DNA from: Sutterella wadsworthensis
GTDB lineage: Bacteria; Pseudomonadota; Gammaproteobacteria; Burkholderiales; Burkholderiaceae_F
Direction of reading: 5' to 3'
Assembly (NCBI RefSeq): GCF_003315195.1
Contig: NZ_QNRV01000017.1
Span: 1 to 61,021, forward strand
DNA length: 61,021 nt
This document shows positions 51,302 through 58,936 of this stretch, in pieces; the first letter of the stretch is position 1, and each line of letters begins with the position of its first letter. The notes below the pieces were generated by a model. That model had not been told where the DNA came from and did no database searches. It saw only the letters and a program-made list of their open reading frames with translations. Position numbers and translations under genes: made by a program.

Positions 51302-52558
51302 ATGACGAATCCTCAGCCTTCACAGAACGTTGCAGGTCAACCTGCAAAAGCGGCAGGTGAATATAAGCCGCTCACGACGTTCACCATCGCCGCCGCGAAC
51401 GTTACGCAGCGGCCGCTTCGTTCGCTTTTGCTCGGACTGATCGCCGCGGTTTTTACGTTTCTGCTCTTTTCGAGTGCGATGGTAACGGCCAATCTGGAAG
51501 CCGGCATCAGTTCGCTCGCTGCCCGAATGGGGGCTGACGTGTTAGTCGTCCCACAGGGACAGGGCAAGAAGATCCAAAGCGTGATCCTGCGTGCTGAGCC
51601 TTCAACGTTCTATCTGGACGGAAAGCTTCTGGATGTCGTGCAGAAACTTCCCGGGGTGGCCAAGGCTTCAGGGCAGCTCTTCATTTCGTCTTTAGACGCG
51701 CAGTGCTGTTCGGTCAAGGTGCAGCTGATCGGCATTGACGAAGCCACTGACTTCGTAATCGCTCCATGGCTTAAACATGCTGCGGATAAGCCGCTCTCGG
51801 GCAATGACGTCATTGTCGGTGATTACATCTATGGTGAAATCGGCAGCACCCTGAAGTTTTTTGATCAGGAGTACCGCATCGTCGGCCGTCTTGCGCCGAC
51901 AGGCATGGGATTTGACTCGTCAATCTTCATGACGCTTGATGCGGCTCGCCGGGCCGGCAGGGCTGCCTCGCCGGACAGAGCAGACGAAATGGCTCAGAGC
52001 CTCTCGGCCATTCTTGTGCGGGTGAATCCCGGTGTTGATCCGATTACGGTTTCTGATGAACTGCTCGATCAACTCGGGCTGAAAGCGAATGTCAATTTCG
52101 TGTTTGCCTCGAACATGATGAGTGATACGTCTGCGAAACTCCAGAAGGTCGTGAGCGTTATGTACACCGCTGCCGGCGGATTTTGGGCGGCTGCGGCCAT
52201 CATCATGCTGATTGTCTATTTCTTTGCCTTCAGCGAGCGTCAGCGGGAGTTTGCGACATTGCGGGCCCTGGGTGCCTCCCGCGGCAAAGTGGTCGGCATT
52301 GTGCTCGCGGAAGCTTTCATTATTTCAATGCTGGGATCCGCCGTCGGCATTGGTCTCGCGGCGTTGGTGGTATCGAATTTTTCGACGGTCATCGCTCATG
52401 CGATCGGACTGCCTTATCTTGCTCCGGAGACCGGCAGCTGGCTGCGGGCGTTGGCAGCGAGCGTAGCGGCGGGCATTCTTACGGTGCCGTTGGCGTCGCT
52501 GCCGACTGCCTGGCGGATTGGCCGCAGCGACATCTTCACGACCTTGCGCGAGGATTGA
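51302..52558 (+). CDS. FtsX/MacB-like ABC transporter permease
   Basis: 418 residues with a first membrane helix (about 43-65), a large periplasmic MacB_PCD-type domain (about 70-275), then three C-terminal helices of the FtsX domain (about 295-320, 340-375, 385-410) with the typical FAFSERQREFATLRALGASRG coupling segment. Such permeases are mechanotransmitters or exporters rather than importers. The next gene, its ATPase, begins 4 bases later. The ATG at 51302 has a GAGAG site; the longer frame from 51239 adds an unlikely basic leader. Confidence 0.87.
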   Translation: MTNPQPSQNVAGQPAKAAGEYKPLTTFTIAAANVTQRPLRSLLLGLIAAVFTFLLFSSAMVTANLEAGISSLAARMGADVLVVPQGQGKKIQSVILRAEPSTFYLDGKLLDVVQKLPGVAKASGQLFISSLDAQCCSVKVQLIGIDEATDFVIAPWLKHAADKPLSGNDVIVGDYIYGEIGSTLKFFDQEYRIVGRLAPTGMGFDSSIFMTLDAARRAGRAASPDRADEMAQSLSAILVRVNPGVDPITVSDELLDQLGLKANVNFVFASNMMSDTSAKLQKVVSVMYTAAGGFWAAAAIIMLIVYFFAFSERQREFATLRALGASRGKVVGIVLAEAFIISMLGSAVGIGLAALVVSNFSTVIAHAIGLPYLAPETGSWLRALAASVAAGILTVPLASLPTAWRIGRSDIFTTLRED

Positions 52559-52562
52559 CGCC

Positions 52563-53270
52563 ATGAAGCTTTCTGCCAAACAGCTTGGCCGCCGATATGA
52601 ACGCGCCGGACGTCCTTTCTGGGCGCTGCGCCACGCGGATCTGTCGGTCGGTGCAGGAGATTTCGTCACCGTTTTGGGACGCTCGGGATCGGGCAAAACG
52701 ACGCTGCTGACGCTCCTTTTGGGTTTATGCATGCCGACAGAGGGCGAGGTCGCTTTTAACGGCAGGGCCCTCTCGGGAATGTCGGACGAACAGATTTCCG
52801 CGCTTCGCAATGCGCACATCGGCTATGTCCCGCAGCATGCAGGACTTGTGCCGACACTCACCATTCTGGACAACATTCGTCTGCCGTGGCATTTGGCCAA
52901 TCGTCGGGGGACTGAACCAGCAGGCCGCGCTGAAGAGCTCCTCACTGCCGTTGGTCTTGCTGATCTGGGCGGACAGTATCCTCGAGCGCTTTCCGGCGGA
53001 GAGCTTCGTCGAGCGGCGTTTGCGAGAGCGCTCATGAATTCGCCCGAGCTGATTGTGGCTGATGAACCCACTTCCAATCTGGACCGCGAAAGCGCTGAGG
53101 TTGTGGTGCGGATGTTGATTGAGGCCCGCCAAGCGGGTGCCGGCGTTTTGCTCGTGACGCACGATACCTTAGGGATTGGGGCGTCCAATGCGATTTACGA
53201 TATGGTCAACGGCGAGCTCAAGCTTCGAGAAGAAGCGGTGCAAAGCGTTGATCCCAAATCAAACCGCTAA
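52563..53270 (+). CDS. ABC transporter ATP-binding protein (LolD/MacB type)
   Basis: 235 residues: Walker A GRSGSGKTTLL, Q-loop VPQHAGLVPTLT, signature LSGGELRRAAFARAL, Walker B LIVADEPTSNLD and switch LVTHDT. This is the MacB/LolD/FtsE subclass that pairs with FtsX-like permeases such as the gene immediately upstream. ATG 52563 lies 4 bases after that gene's stop. The partnership with MccA-linked redox proteins is positional evidence only. Confidence 0.9.
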   Translation: MKLSAKQLGRRYERAGRPFWALRHADLSVGAGDFVTVLGRSGSGKTTLLTLLLGLCMPTEGEVAFNGRALSGMSDEQISALRNAHIGYVPQHAGLVPTLTILDNIRLPWHLANRRGTEPAGRAEELLTAVGLADLGGQYPRALSGGELRRAAFARALMNSPELIVADEPTSNLDRESAEVVVRMLIEARQAGAGVLLVTHDTLGIGASNAIYDMVNGELKLREEAVQSVDPKSNR

Positions 53271-53300
53271 TATTTAAATAACCATCTGGAGATCCATGTC

Positions 53301-53726
53301 ATGCAGAGACGCAATTTGATCGGAAAGGGGGCTGCACTTGCGGCTTTTGCTGCGCTTCCGGGCGCATCGCTGCTTGCGGCTGAAGCTGCGGCAGACGAAC
53401 CGGCACCAAAGAAGAAAGATAAGGACAAGGATCTTCCTTTCCCGGTGAAAGGCAAGGTAACGGTTGTTGATTTCGGAGCGCCTTGGTGCGCGAGCTGCCC
53501 GGAAATGGCCAAGCTGATGGAAGAAATGCAGAAGGAATATGGCGACCGCGCTGCCTTTATCGTCATCAACATTGATGAATGGAACGGCATTGAAAACGAT
53601 TACCTGATCGAAGAAATGCCCGCACAGATCTTCTACGATGCATCCGGAGAGCCGATTTGGCAGCACCGCGGTCCGGTGGATGCAGAGACGATGCGTGAAC
53701 GCGTCAACATTCTGCTCAAAGGCTGA
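53301..53726 (+). CDS. Exported thioredoxin-like protein of the mcc locus
   Basis: 141 residues. N-terminal MQRRNLIGKGAALAAF looks like a Tat-type or Sec signal (twin Arg 3-4), followed by a lysine/aspartate-rich linker. Then a compact thioredoxin fold with redox site GAPWCASCPEM (Cys 63 and 66) and the cis-Pro segment IEEMPAQIFYD. Presumably a periplasmic disulfide reductase keeping heme-site or copper-site thiols of MccA reduced, by analogy with thioredoxins in related sulfite reductase clusters. Last gene of the operon, followed by a terminator. Confidence 0.85.
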   Translation: MQRRNLIGKGAALAAFAALPGASLLAAEAAADEPAPKKKDKDKDLPFPVKGKVTVVDFGAPWCASCPEMAKLMEEMQKEYGDRAAFIVINIDEWNGIENDYLIEEMPAQIFYDASGEPIWQHRGPVDAETMRERVNILLKG

Positions 53727-53759
53727 TATCTCTCTTTCGACCCGAATAACAGCCAGACA

Positions 53760-53791
53760 AAAGGCGCAGAGGCATTGAGCTTTCTGCGCCT
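53760..53791. terminator. Terminator between the mcc operon and larC
   Basis: AAGGCGCAGA (53760-53769) pairs perfectly with TCTGCGCCTT (53782-53791), followed by CGTTAT on the plus strand and TTGTCTGG on the minus strand. Positioned to serve both converging transcripts; T-tracts are short. Confidence 0.8.
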
Positions 53792-53814
53792 TCGTTATAT
53801 CTGTGACTGAAAGA

Positions 53815-54570
53815 TTATTCCACGGGCTGCGGGAGCGGCCGGCCTAACAGGAATCGGGTTCCATTAGGCACATTGTCAAAAGTGCAGCCGGGCACGAATA
53901 CATTGACTGCGGAAGAAATCTGCATTTCAGGCCAAGGACCGAAATGCGCGCCAAAACCTTTAAGCATGGCAAGACCGGTGGGCGTCACAAGCTCCCCAAT
54001 GCCTGACGAAGGCCGCACCGCAACGCCCGGCATCATGGCAAACATTGCGGGCGCCGGGTAAGGCACCGTGCCGTGAGCACAGATCACCTCGCCGTCGCTC
54101 ACAGGAATGGGGCTTGCAGCAATTCTTTCGAGCTCGAGCGTCTCGAGAAACTGTGCGCACAGACCGACAGCGAGAATATTGCTTAAGCGGCCGACTTCAT
54201 GGAAGTGAACTTCATTTTCCGCAGTGCCGTGCACTCGAGCTTCGGCGCACACGAGTTCGTGCCAAACAGCTCGGGCACGCTGCCGGGCGCCCGCGGAGAG
54301 ACGGCTCGCGGCGTAAATGGCTTCGATGTCTTCGGGATGCCGGTGACCGTGTCCGGTTTCGGCAGGCGTGAGGAACTTCACCGTCCACCCGCTGATGCCG
54401 CGCACCCAGGCGGGTTTGAGTTCCAGTCCGATGTCAAGGCCTGGAAACAGGCTTCGCAGATAGGCGCCGGCAGTGCCGGAGGTTTGTTCGGTCAGTGCCA
54501 GAAGCCCTGCCGTGAAGGACGATGCGTTAAAGCCCGCATGAATGCGGATGGCGAGAATGCTGTCGGGCAT
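53815..54570 (-). CDS. larC: LarC1-like protein (N-terminal half of nickel-pincer cofactor nickel insertase)
   Basis: 251 residues matching only the first part of LarC (DUF111): GHGHRHPEDIEAIYAASRLS, AEARVHGTAENEVHFHEVGR, SPIPVSDGEVICAHGTVPYPAPA, and ELVTPTGLAMLKGFG. It ends at GTRFLLGRPLPQ, where LarC1 normally hands over to LarC2. The C-terminal LarC2 domain, associated with CTP-dependent nickel insertion, is absent; a terminator follows at once. The first 30 residues are also diverged from the usual FDCFSGISGDM. The ATG at 54570 suits the fold. Degenerate, specialised, or complemented elsewhere. Confidence 0.8.
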   Translation of the reverse strand: MPDSILAIRIHAGFNASSFTAGLLALTEQTSGTAGAYLRSLFPGLDIGLELKPAWVRGISGWTVKFLTPAETGHGHRHPEDIEAIYAASRLSAGARQRARAVWHELVCAEARVHGTAENEVHFHEVGRLSNILAVGLCAQFLETLELERIAASPIPVSDGEVICAHGTVPYPAPAMFAMMPGVAVRPSSGIGELVTPTGLAMLKGFGAHFGPWPEMQISSAVNVFVPGCTFDNVPNGTRFLLGRPLPQPVE

Positions 54571-54602
54571 AGTGGTGTCCAAAGCGGAACAAAAAGAAAG
54601 GG

Positions 54603-55286
54603 TCAGCGGGCGGTTTCGGACGGCGCCTGCGGATAAAGAGCCGCCAGGACTCTGGCGGCCGCGCATGCCGCGCCGTAGCCGTTGTCGATATTCAGTACGG
54701 CGACGCCGGGCGCGCAGGATGCGAGCATGCTGCGCAGTGCGGTTTCGCCGCCCTGAGCGATGCCGTAGCCGATGGAAGTCGGCACAGCAAAGAGCGGACG
54801 CATGGTGAGGCCGCCCAGTACAGAGGCGAGCGCAGCGTCAAGACCGGCAGCGCAGATGACCGCATCGCAGGCGTTGATTTCAGGGAGTGCGGCTTCAATG
54901 CGCCAGAGGCCGGCTACGCCGCAGTCGATGAAGGGCTTGACTTCGTAGCCGAGATATTCAAGCGTTCGAGCCGCTTCCATGACGACGGGGGCATCGGCGC
55001 TCCCCGCAGAGACTACGGCGCACACGCCGGGCCGGCGGGGACGCACGGCGTTCCAGGCCGTGCGCGAAAGCGGGTCGAAGTTGTATTTTCCTGCCGTATC
55101 CGGATCAATTTTCGCAAAAACCTCGGCATCCAGACGCGTGAAAAGAACGGGCGGCGCATTTCGGAGGGCAAATCGTGCGAAAAGACCCGCAAGCGTGTCA
55201 AAAGGTTTGCCTGCGCAAAAGACAGCTTCAGGGAGCCCGATGCGGCGCTCGCGGTCAAGATCGAAGCGTACGGCGGAGTCAAGCAT
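54603..55286 (-). CDS. larB: Pyridinium-3,5-biscarboxylic acid mononucleotide synthase LarB
   Basis: AIR-carboxylase-like enzyme that carboxylates and hydrolyses nicotinic acid adenine dinucleotide to start nickel-pincer cofactor synthesis. 227 residues: LDRERRIGLPEAVFCAGKP near the N-terminus, CAVVSAGSADAPVVMEAARTLEYLG, ICAAGLDAALASVLGGL, FAVPTSIGYG, and ASCAPGVAVLNIDNGYGAA. Comparable in length to LarB. It lies 48 bases after the AraC-type gene and 32 before larC, so araC-larB-larC is probably one transcript. larE and larA are not in the window. Confidence 0.9.
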   Translation of the reverse strand: MLDSAVRFDLDRERRIGLPEAVFCAGKPFDTLAGLFARFALRNAPPVLFTRLDAEVFAKIDPDTAGKYNFDPLSRTAWNAVRPRRPGVCAVVSAGSADAPVVMEAARTLEYLGYEVKPFIDCGVAGLWRIEAALPEINACDAVICAAGLDAALASVLGGLTMRPLFAVPTSIGYGIAQGGETALRSMLASCAPGVAVLNIDNGYGAACAAARVLAALYPQAPSETAR

Positions 55287-55334
55287 GTGCGGCCTAAAAC
55301 GTTAGGAAGTGGTGAGATGGGGCATATGCGAAGC

Positions 55335-56294
55335 TTATGCCGCGGTGCGGGTTCCGTGTTCGACGCCGACAAGCTTAATGCTTTCAGCCGTGCGGCCAAA
55401 GTCTCGGCGCTTGCGGACGTCGCGAAGCGGTGAATCGCCAAAGAGGCGCTTATAGTCTCGCACGAACTGAGTCGGGCTTTCGTAACCTACGGCATAAGCT
55501 GCGGCAGAGACTTGTGCGCGCTCGGCAAGCATCAAATGCTGTGCTTCGCACAAACGAATTTGCTTTTGGAACTGCAGCGGGCTCATGCCGGCAACGGCTT
55601 TAAATTGGCGATGAAAATTCGACGTCGACATGCCGTGAAGCTTCGCCAGAGCTTCAATGGATATGGGCTTATCGAAATTGCGCCGCAGCCACCCAATAGC
55701 ACGAACGACGGTGTTCGCCGGGGCGCTTTCACGTAGAAGCGGCAGGAGCCGCGCTGCGGTAGGGCCGGCCAGCAGAAGGCTGTGAATATCGCGAATAATG
55801 CAGGGGGCTCGCAGCGGTGCAAGCTCGGGCGTTTTGAGCAGCTTGATGAGCCGCTCAAAGTCAAAGAGCAAGTCTTCAGTCGGTTCAAACACAAAGATGG
55901 CTTCGGGCGGCAGCTCCGCGTTCTCTTTCTGGTCGGTTTGCGGCAGGTGTTCGGCCAGTTCGATCAGCGTAGCGCGGTCAAGCGCCAAAGAAACCGATAA
56001 GAAAGGTTCTTCGGGGCTCGCGTGCATCGCTCGAAAAGTACTTGGCAGCGCGGCGCCGCAAAGCAGTCCTTCCCCGGCACCGTAGGAAAAAAACCGGCCT
56101 CCGACCGTCACGGTCTTGACGCCCGAGAGGATGAACGATACGGCGATCTCGCCCGTGGAACAGGAAAGCGGCACTTCGGATTCAAAACGATGTGTGCGGA
56201 ATCCTTCTGCCGGGGTCGTGCTGACGCCCAAAGGCGGATTGGCCGACATTAATTCCCGGCGCATGTCTGCCAACATGTTTTGAATCGTGGTCAT
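55335..56294 (-). CDS. AraC family transcriptional regulator
   Basis: 319 residues. N-terminal AraC_N-type ligand domain (about 20-180) and C-terminal double helix-turn-helix (about 210-300: ISIEALAKLHGMSTSNFHRQFKAVAG and VSAAAYAVGYESPTQFVRDYKRLFG). This subfamily (AraC_N plus HTH_18) often controls neighbouring oxidoreductases. It heads the leftward larBC operon and is divergent from the hydrogenase genes, so it could regulate either; the 12-base palindrome at 56597-56608 between them is a candidate operator. Confidence 0.88.
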   Translation of the reverse strand: MTTIQNMLADMRRELMSANPPLGVSTTPAEGFRTHRFESEVPLSCSTGEIAVSFILSGVKTVTVGGRFFSYGAGEGLLCGAALPSTFRAMHASPEEPFLSVSLALDRATLIELAEHLPQTDQKENAELPPEAIFVFEPTEDLLFDFERLIKLLKTPELAPLRAPCIIRDIHSLLLAGPTAARLLPLLRESAPANTVVRAIGWLRRNFDKPISIEALAKLHGMSTSNFHRQFKAVAGMSPLQFQKQIRLCEAQHLMLAERAQVSAAAYAVGYESPTQFVRDYKRLFGDSPLRDVRKRRDFGRTAESIKLVGVEHGTRTAA

Positions 56295-56701
56295 TTGTAA
56301 ATTTTCCTATGTCGTCAGTGGACTTCGAGTTGACGGAGGTAGTGCGGCGTATCGAGAGAAATAGGTTATTTTCTACCCGAAAACGTTTCTCCGAAGTCTG
56401 CATCAAGCAGTTTCAGGCAATTTTCTCTGTCTGTCGAGCGTTCTTCCCGCCATTGATAGAAATAGGCAGGAAATTGATTGTCCGAGACGATTTGGCAGTT
56501 TTTCGTTCAAAACGGGCATAAAGAATGGCGTTGACATCGGCAGAATGCAGACTGTTGAAAACTGTAATTTTTCTCGAACTTTTAAAAATAATTGAATACA
56601 TTAATGTAACCGTCGTTATAGCTTTTGATCTATCTTTGGACTAATTCGATCGGTGAGAACCCTATCTCTTAGGGGGAACGCTAGAATCAATAGGAACCAG
56701 T
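56295..56701. promoter_or_regulatory. Divergent regulatory region between araC and the hydrogenase genes
   Basis: No gene. The part near 56565-56640 is A/T-rich and holds the palindrome TACATTAATGTA (56597-56608). A CCCTA/TAGGG mini-hairpin lies at about 56664-56678. Promoters for both directions should lie here, but no clean -35/-10 pair stands out. Confidence 0.5.
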
Positions 56702-56806
56702 AAGGAGAACCCCATGATGTGAACGGAACGGCCAAAGAAGCCGTCCGGCATGGGGTGGGCTGGAGGACCCCTCGGCGGGCGGCGTGGACCAAAGGACGTC
56801 GCCCGC
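56702..56806 (+). promoter_or_regulatory. Hydrogenase-operon leader with two-codon mini-ORF and two strong hairpins
   Basis: An AAGGAG site (56702-56707) is followed at six bases by ATG-ATG-TGA (56714-56722), a Met-Met mini-ORF. The same bases lie in a hairpin: CCCCATG (56710-56716) with CATGGGG (56749-56755) and inner CGG-AA-CGGC with GCCG-T-CCG. A second hairpin pairs 56775-56785 with 56796-56806 over 11 bp (one G-T). It ends 10 bases before the next likely ATG. Resembles a translational or riboswitch-type control element. Confidence 0.55.
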
Positions 56807-56816
56807 AAGACTATCC

Positions 56817-58904
56817 ATGCCCGAAACAAAAGAAGAGAGCGCAACAACAATGCAAGCCGCATTCAGCTACGGGCACTGGCAGGGACGCCGGCTCGACAAT
56901 CGTTCGGCCGTAGATTCCTGCGACCTTCCCGTCGGTTTCCCGCTTGAGGAGGCCGCCGCCTTTAATCAAGGCAATCCGTTAACCAGCGTGATCGGTCCGC
57001 AGGGTTTTCTCGTCTTTGAGAACGCTCCGCACCTGACCGTTATTCTTTATGCCTATTACGAAGATGCACGCAGCTTTTCCTGCGGACGCTGTACGCCCTG
57101 CCGCATGGGAACAGTGCTGATTGCTGAGGCACTGAAAAATGCCGTTGAAGGGCGCGGCAGCACCGTAGACTGGGACGAAATCGCTGAAACTGCCCGCCAT
57201 ATGAAGGTGTCGAGTCTCTGCGGCATTGGGCTGCAGTCAGCCGAACCGATTCTGGGGGCGATCGAAAACTTCCGAGCAGAGCTCGAAACGACGGAACCGG
57301 TAGCGGGACTCCAGGGACTCAAAGACGCCAAGCAGTATGTGAGCACGGCGACTGCCCCCTGCATTGAAGCCTGTCCGGCGCATGTCAATGTGCCGCGCTA
57401 CATCGATTACATTCGTGACGGGCGGCCGGAGATGGCCGAAGGGGTGCTTCTCAAGCGTTATCCCTTGGTCGGAACGTGCGGCCGCGTGTGTGTGCGCCCT
57501 TGTGAAGCCGCCTGCGCCCGCCGCTTCAATGAGCAGCCGATTGCCATTCGCGATCTGAAGCGTCACGCCGCTGATGAGCTCGGCGTGGGCTCCGCGGAAC
57601 TTTTTGACGATGCCATGCTCAAGCACCCTGCGCCGGGGGTTGATCCCCATCAGCGCATTGCCGTAATCGGTGCAGGGCCTGCCGGCATTGTCTGCGCTTA
57701 TCATCTTCTGCGCCTGGGGCGGCCGGTAGATGTGTTTGAAATGGAGCAGGAAGCGGGCGGCATGGCTCGCTGGGGCATTCCCTCATACCGCCTCCCGCGG
57801 GCAGAGCTGGCCGGTGAAACGGATATTGTGAAGACGCTGGGCGGCCATTATCGCTATGGTGAAAAACTCGGCCGCGATTTCCATTTGAATGACTTGTTCG
57901 CTCAGGGCTATGACGCCGTTTTTCTCGGCATCGGCTGCGCACGCGGTCAGTTTCTGGGGCTTCCCGATGAGGATCAGAACGCTCAAGGGTACCTGCGCGG
58001 GCTCGATTTTCTGCTCGAGGTCGAGCACAGTCAGGGAACGCCGGAAGGTCCGAAGCCCTTAGAGGGAGATGTCGTCGTGATCGGCTGCGGCAATGTGGCA
58101 ATGGACTGCTGCCGCACCGCGCGGCGCATCGTCAAGCCCGGCTGTCAAGTTACGGTTGCGTATCGTCGAATTGAAGCATCTGCGCCGGCCGATCCTGAAG
58201 AAATTCACGCTGCCCGGGCCGAAGGCATTCGATTTGAGTTCCTCTCGGCACCCAAGCGCATTTTGGTTGAGAACGGCCGCGTTGTCGGCATTGAACTCGT
58301 ACGGATGCATCAAACAGAACCCGACGCTTCCGGCCGCCGAGCAGTGAAGCCGCTGCCCGGTAGCGAGTTCATTATCCCTTGTTCGTACGTTATTGCGGCC
58401 ATCGGTCAGAAGATGGATCCGACGGTTTTCATCCCTGAGGACGGCATTGCACTGACTCGCTGGGGCACCATCGAAACCAAAGAAAACTTCACCACATCGC
58501 GTGAAGGCGTATTCGCGGGCGGCGACGCCGCCACGGGCCCCAAGACGCTTATTCTTGCGATGGCGCAGGGTGAGGCGGCAGCAAAGTCGATTGACCAATA
58601 TCTCAAAACCAGAGAACCTGCGTTCTTTCCGAGAACACGGCTCTCACAAATCATTGCCAAGGCCAAACTGGTCGGTGCCTGCAGACCGACGAGACCGCTG
58701 CCGATTGAAGCGCGCTATACGTCGAAGTTTCTGGATCCTGAAGCGCGCAGTGCCAATTGGGAGGAAGTCGAAGGCGCTATGACGATTGAGGAGGCTCGTC
58801 AGGAGTCTCAGCGCTGTATGCGATGCATGCGTCTCATCGCCGTTACAACCCGCAATCCAGTGGTTGAACACGAACCTACCGCCCCCAATGCGGCGACTTT
58901 CTAA
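56817..58904 (+). CDS. NuoF iron-sulfur domain / GltD-like flavoprotein fusion, probable hydrogenase partner
   Basis: About 695 residues. N-terminal piece matches only the C-terminal part of NuoF/HydB: the 4Fe-4S site SCGRCTPCRMGT (Cys 89, 92, 95) and Cys 135; the FMN/NADH-binding domain is missing. Then a GltD-type module: two cluster-binding groups (Cys 182, 186; Cys 221, 225, 229, 233), FAD site VIGAGPAG (283-290), NAD(P) site VIGCGNVAMD (421-430) and GVFAGGDAATG. The tail has CMRCMR. Likely feeds NAD(P)H electrons to or from the [FeFe]-hydrogenase encoded 32 bases downstream. Starts at GTG 56784 or ATG 56850 are also possible. Confidence 0.85.
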   Translation: MPETKEESATTMQAAFSYGHWQGRRLDNRSAVDSCDLPVGFPLEEAAAFNQGNPLTSVIGPQGFLVFENAPHLTVILYAYYEDARSFSCGRCTPCRMGTVLIAEALKNAVEGRGSTVDWDEIAETARHMKVSSLCGIGLQSAEPILGAIENFRAELETTEPVAGLQGLKDAKQYVSTATAPCIEACPAHVNVPRYIDYIRDGRPEMAEGVLLKRYPLVGTCGRVCVRPCEAACARRFNEQPIAIRDLKRHAADELGVGSAELFDDAMLKHPAPGVDPHQRIAVIGAGPAGIVCAYHLLRLGRPVDVFEMEQEAGGMARWGIPSYRLPRAELAGETDIVKTLGGHYRYGEKLGRDFHLNDLFAQGYDAVFLGIGCARGQFLGLPDEDQNAQGYLRGLDFLLEVEHSQGTPEGPKPLEGDVVVIGCGNVAMDCCRTARRIVKPGCQVTVAYRRIEASAPADPEEIHAARAEGIRFEFLSAPKRILVENGRVVGIELVRMHQTEPDASGRRAVKPLPGSEFIIPCSYVIAAIGQKMDPTVFIPEDGIALTRWGTIETKENFTTSREGVFAGGDAATGPKTLILAMAQGEAAAKSIDQYLKTREPAFFPRTRLSQIIAKAKLVGACRPTRPLPIEARYTSKFLDPEARSANWEEVEGAMTIEEARQESQRCMRCMRLIAVTTRNPVVEHEPTAPNAATF

Positions 58905-58936
58905 CGGTTGAACAGGATTCCGAGGAGACTCCGACA

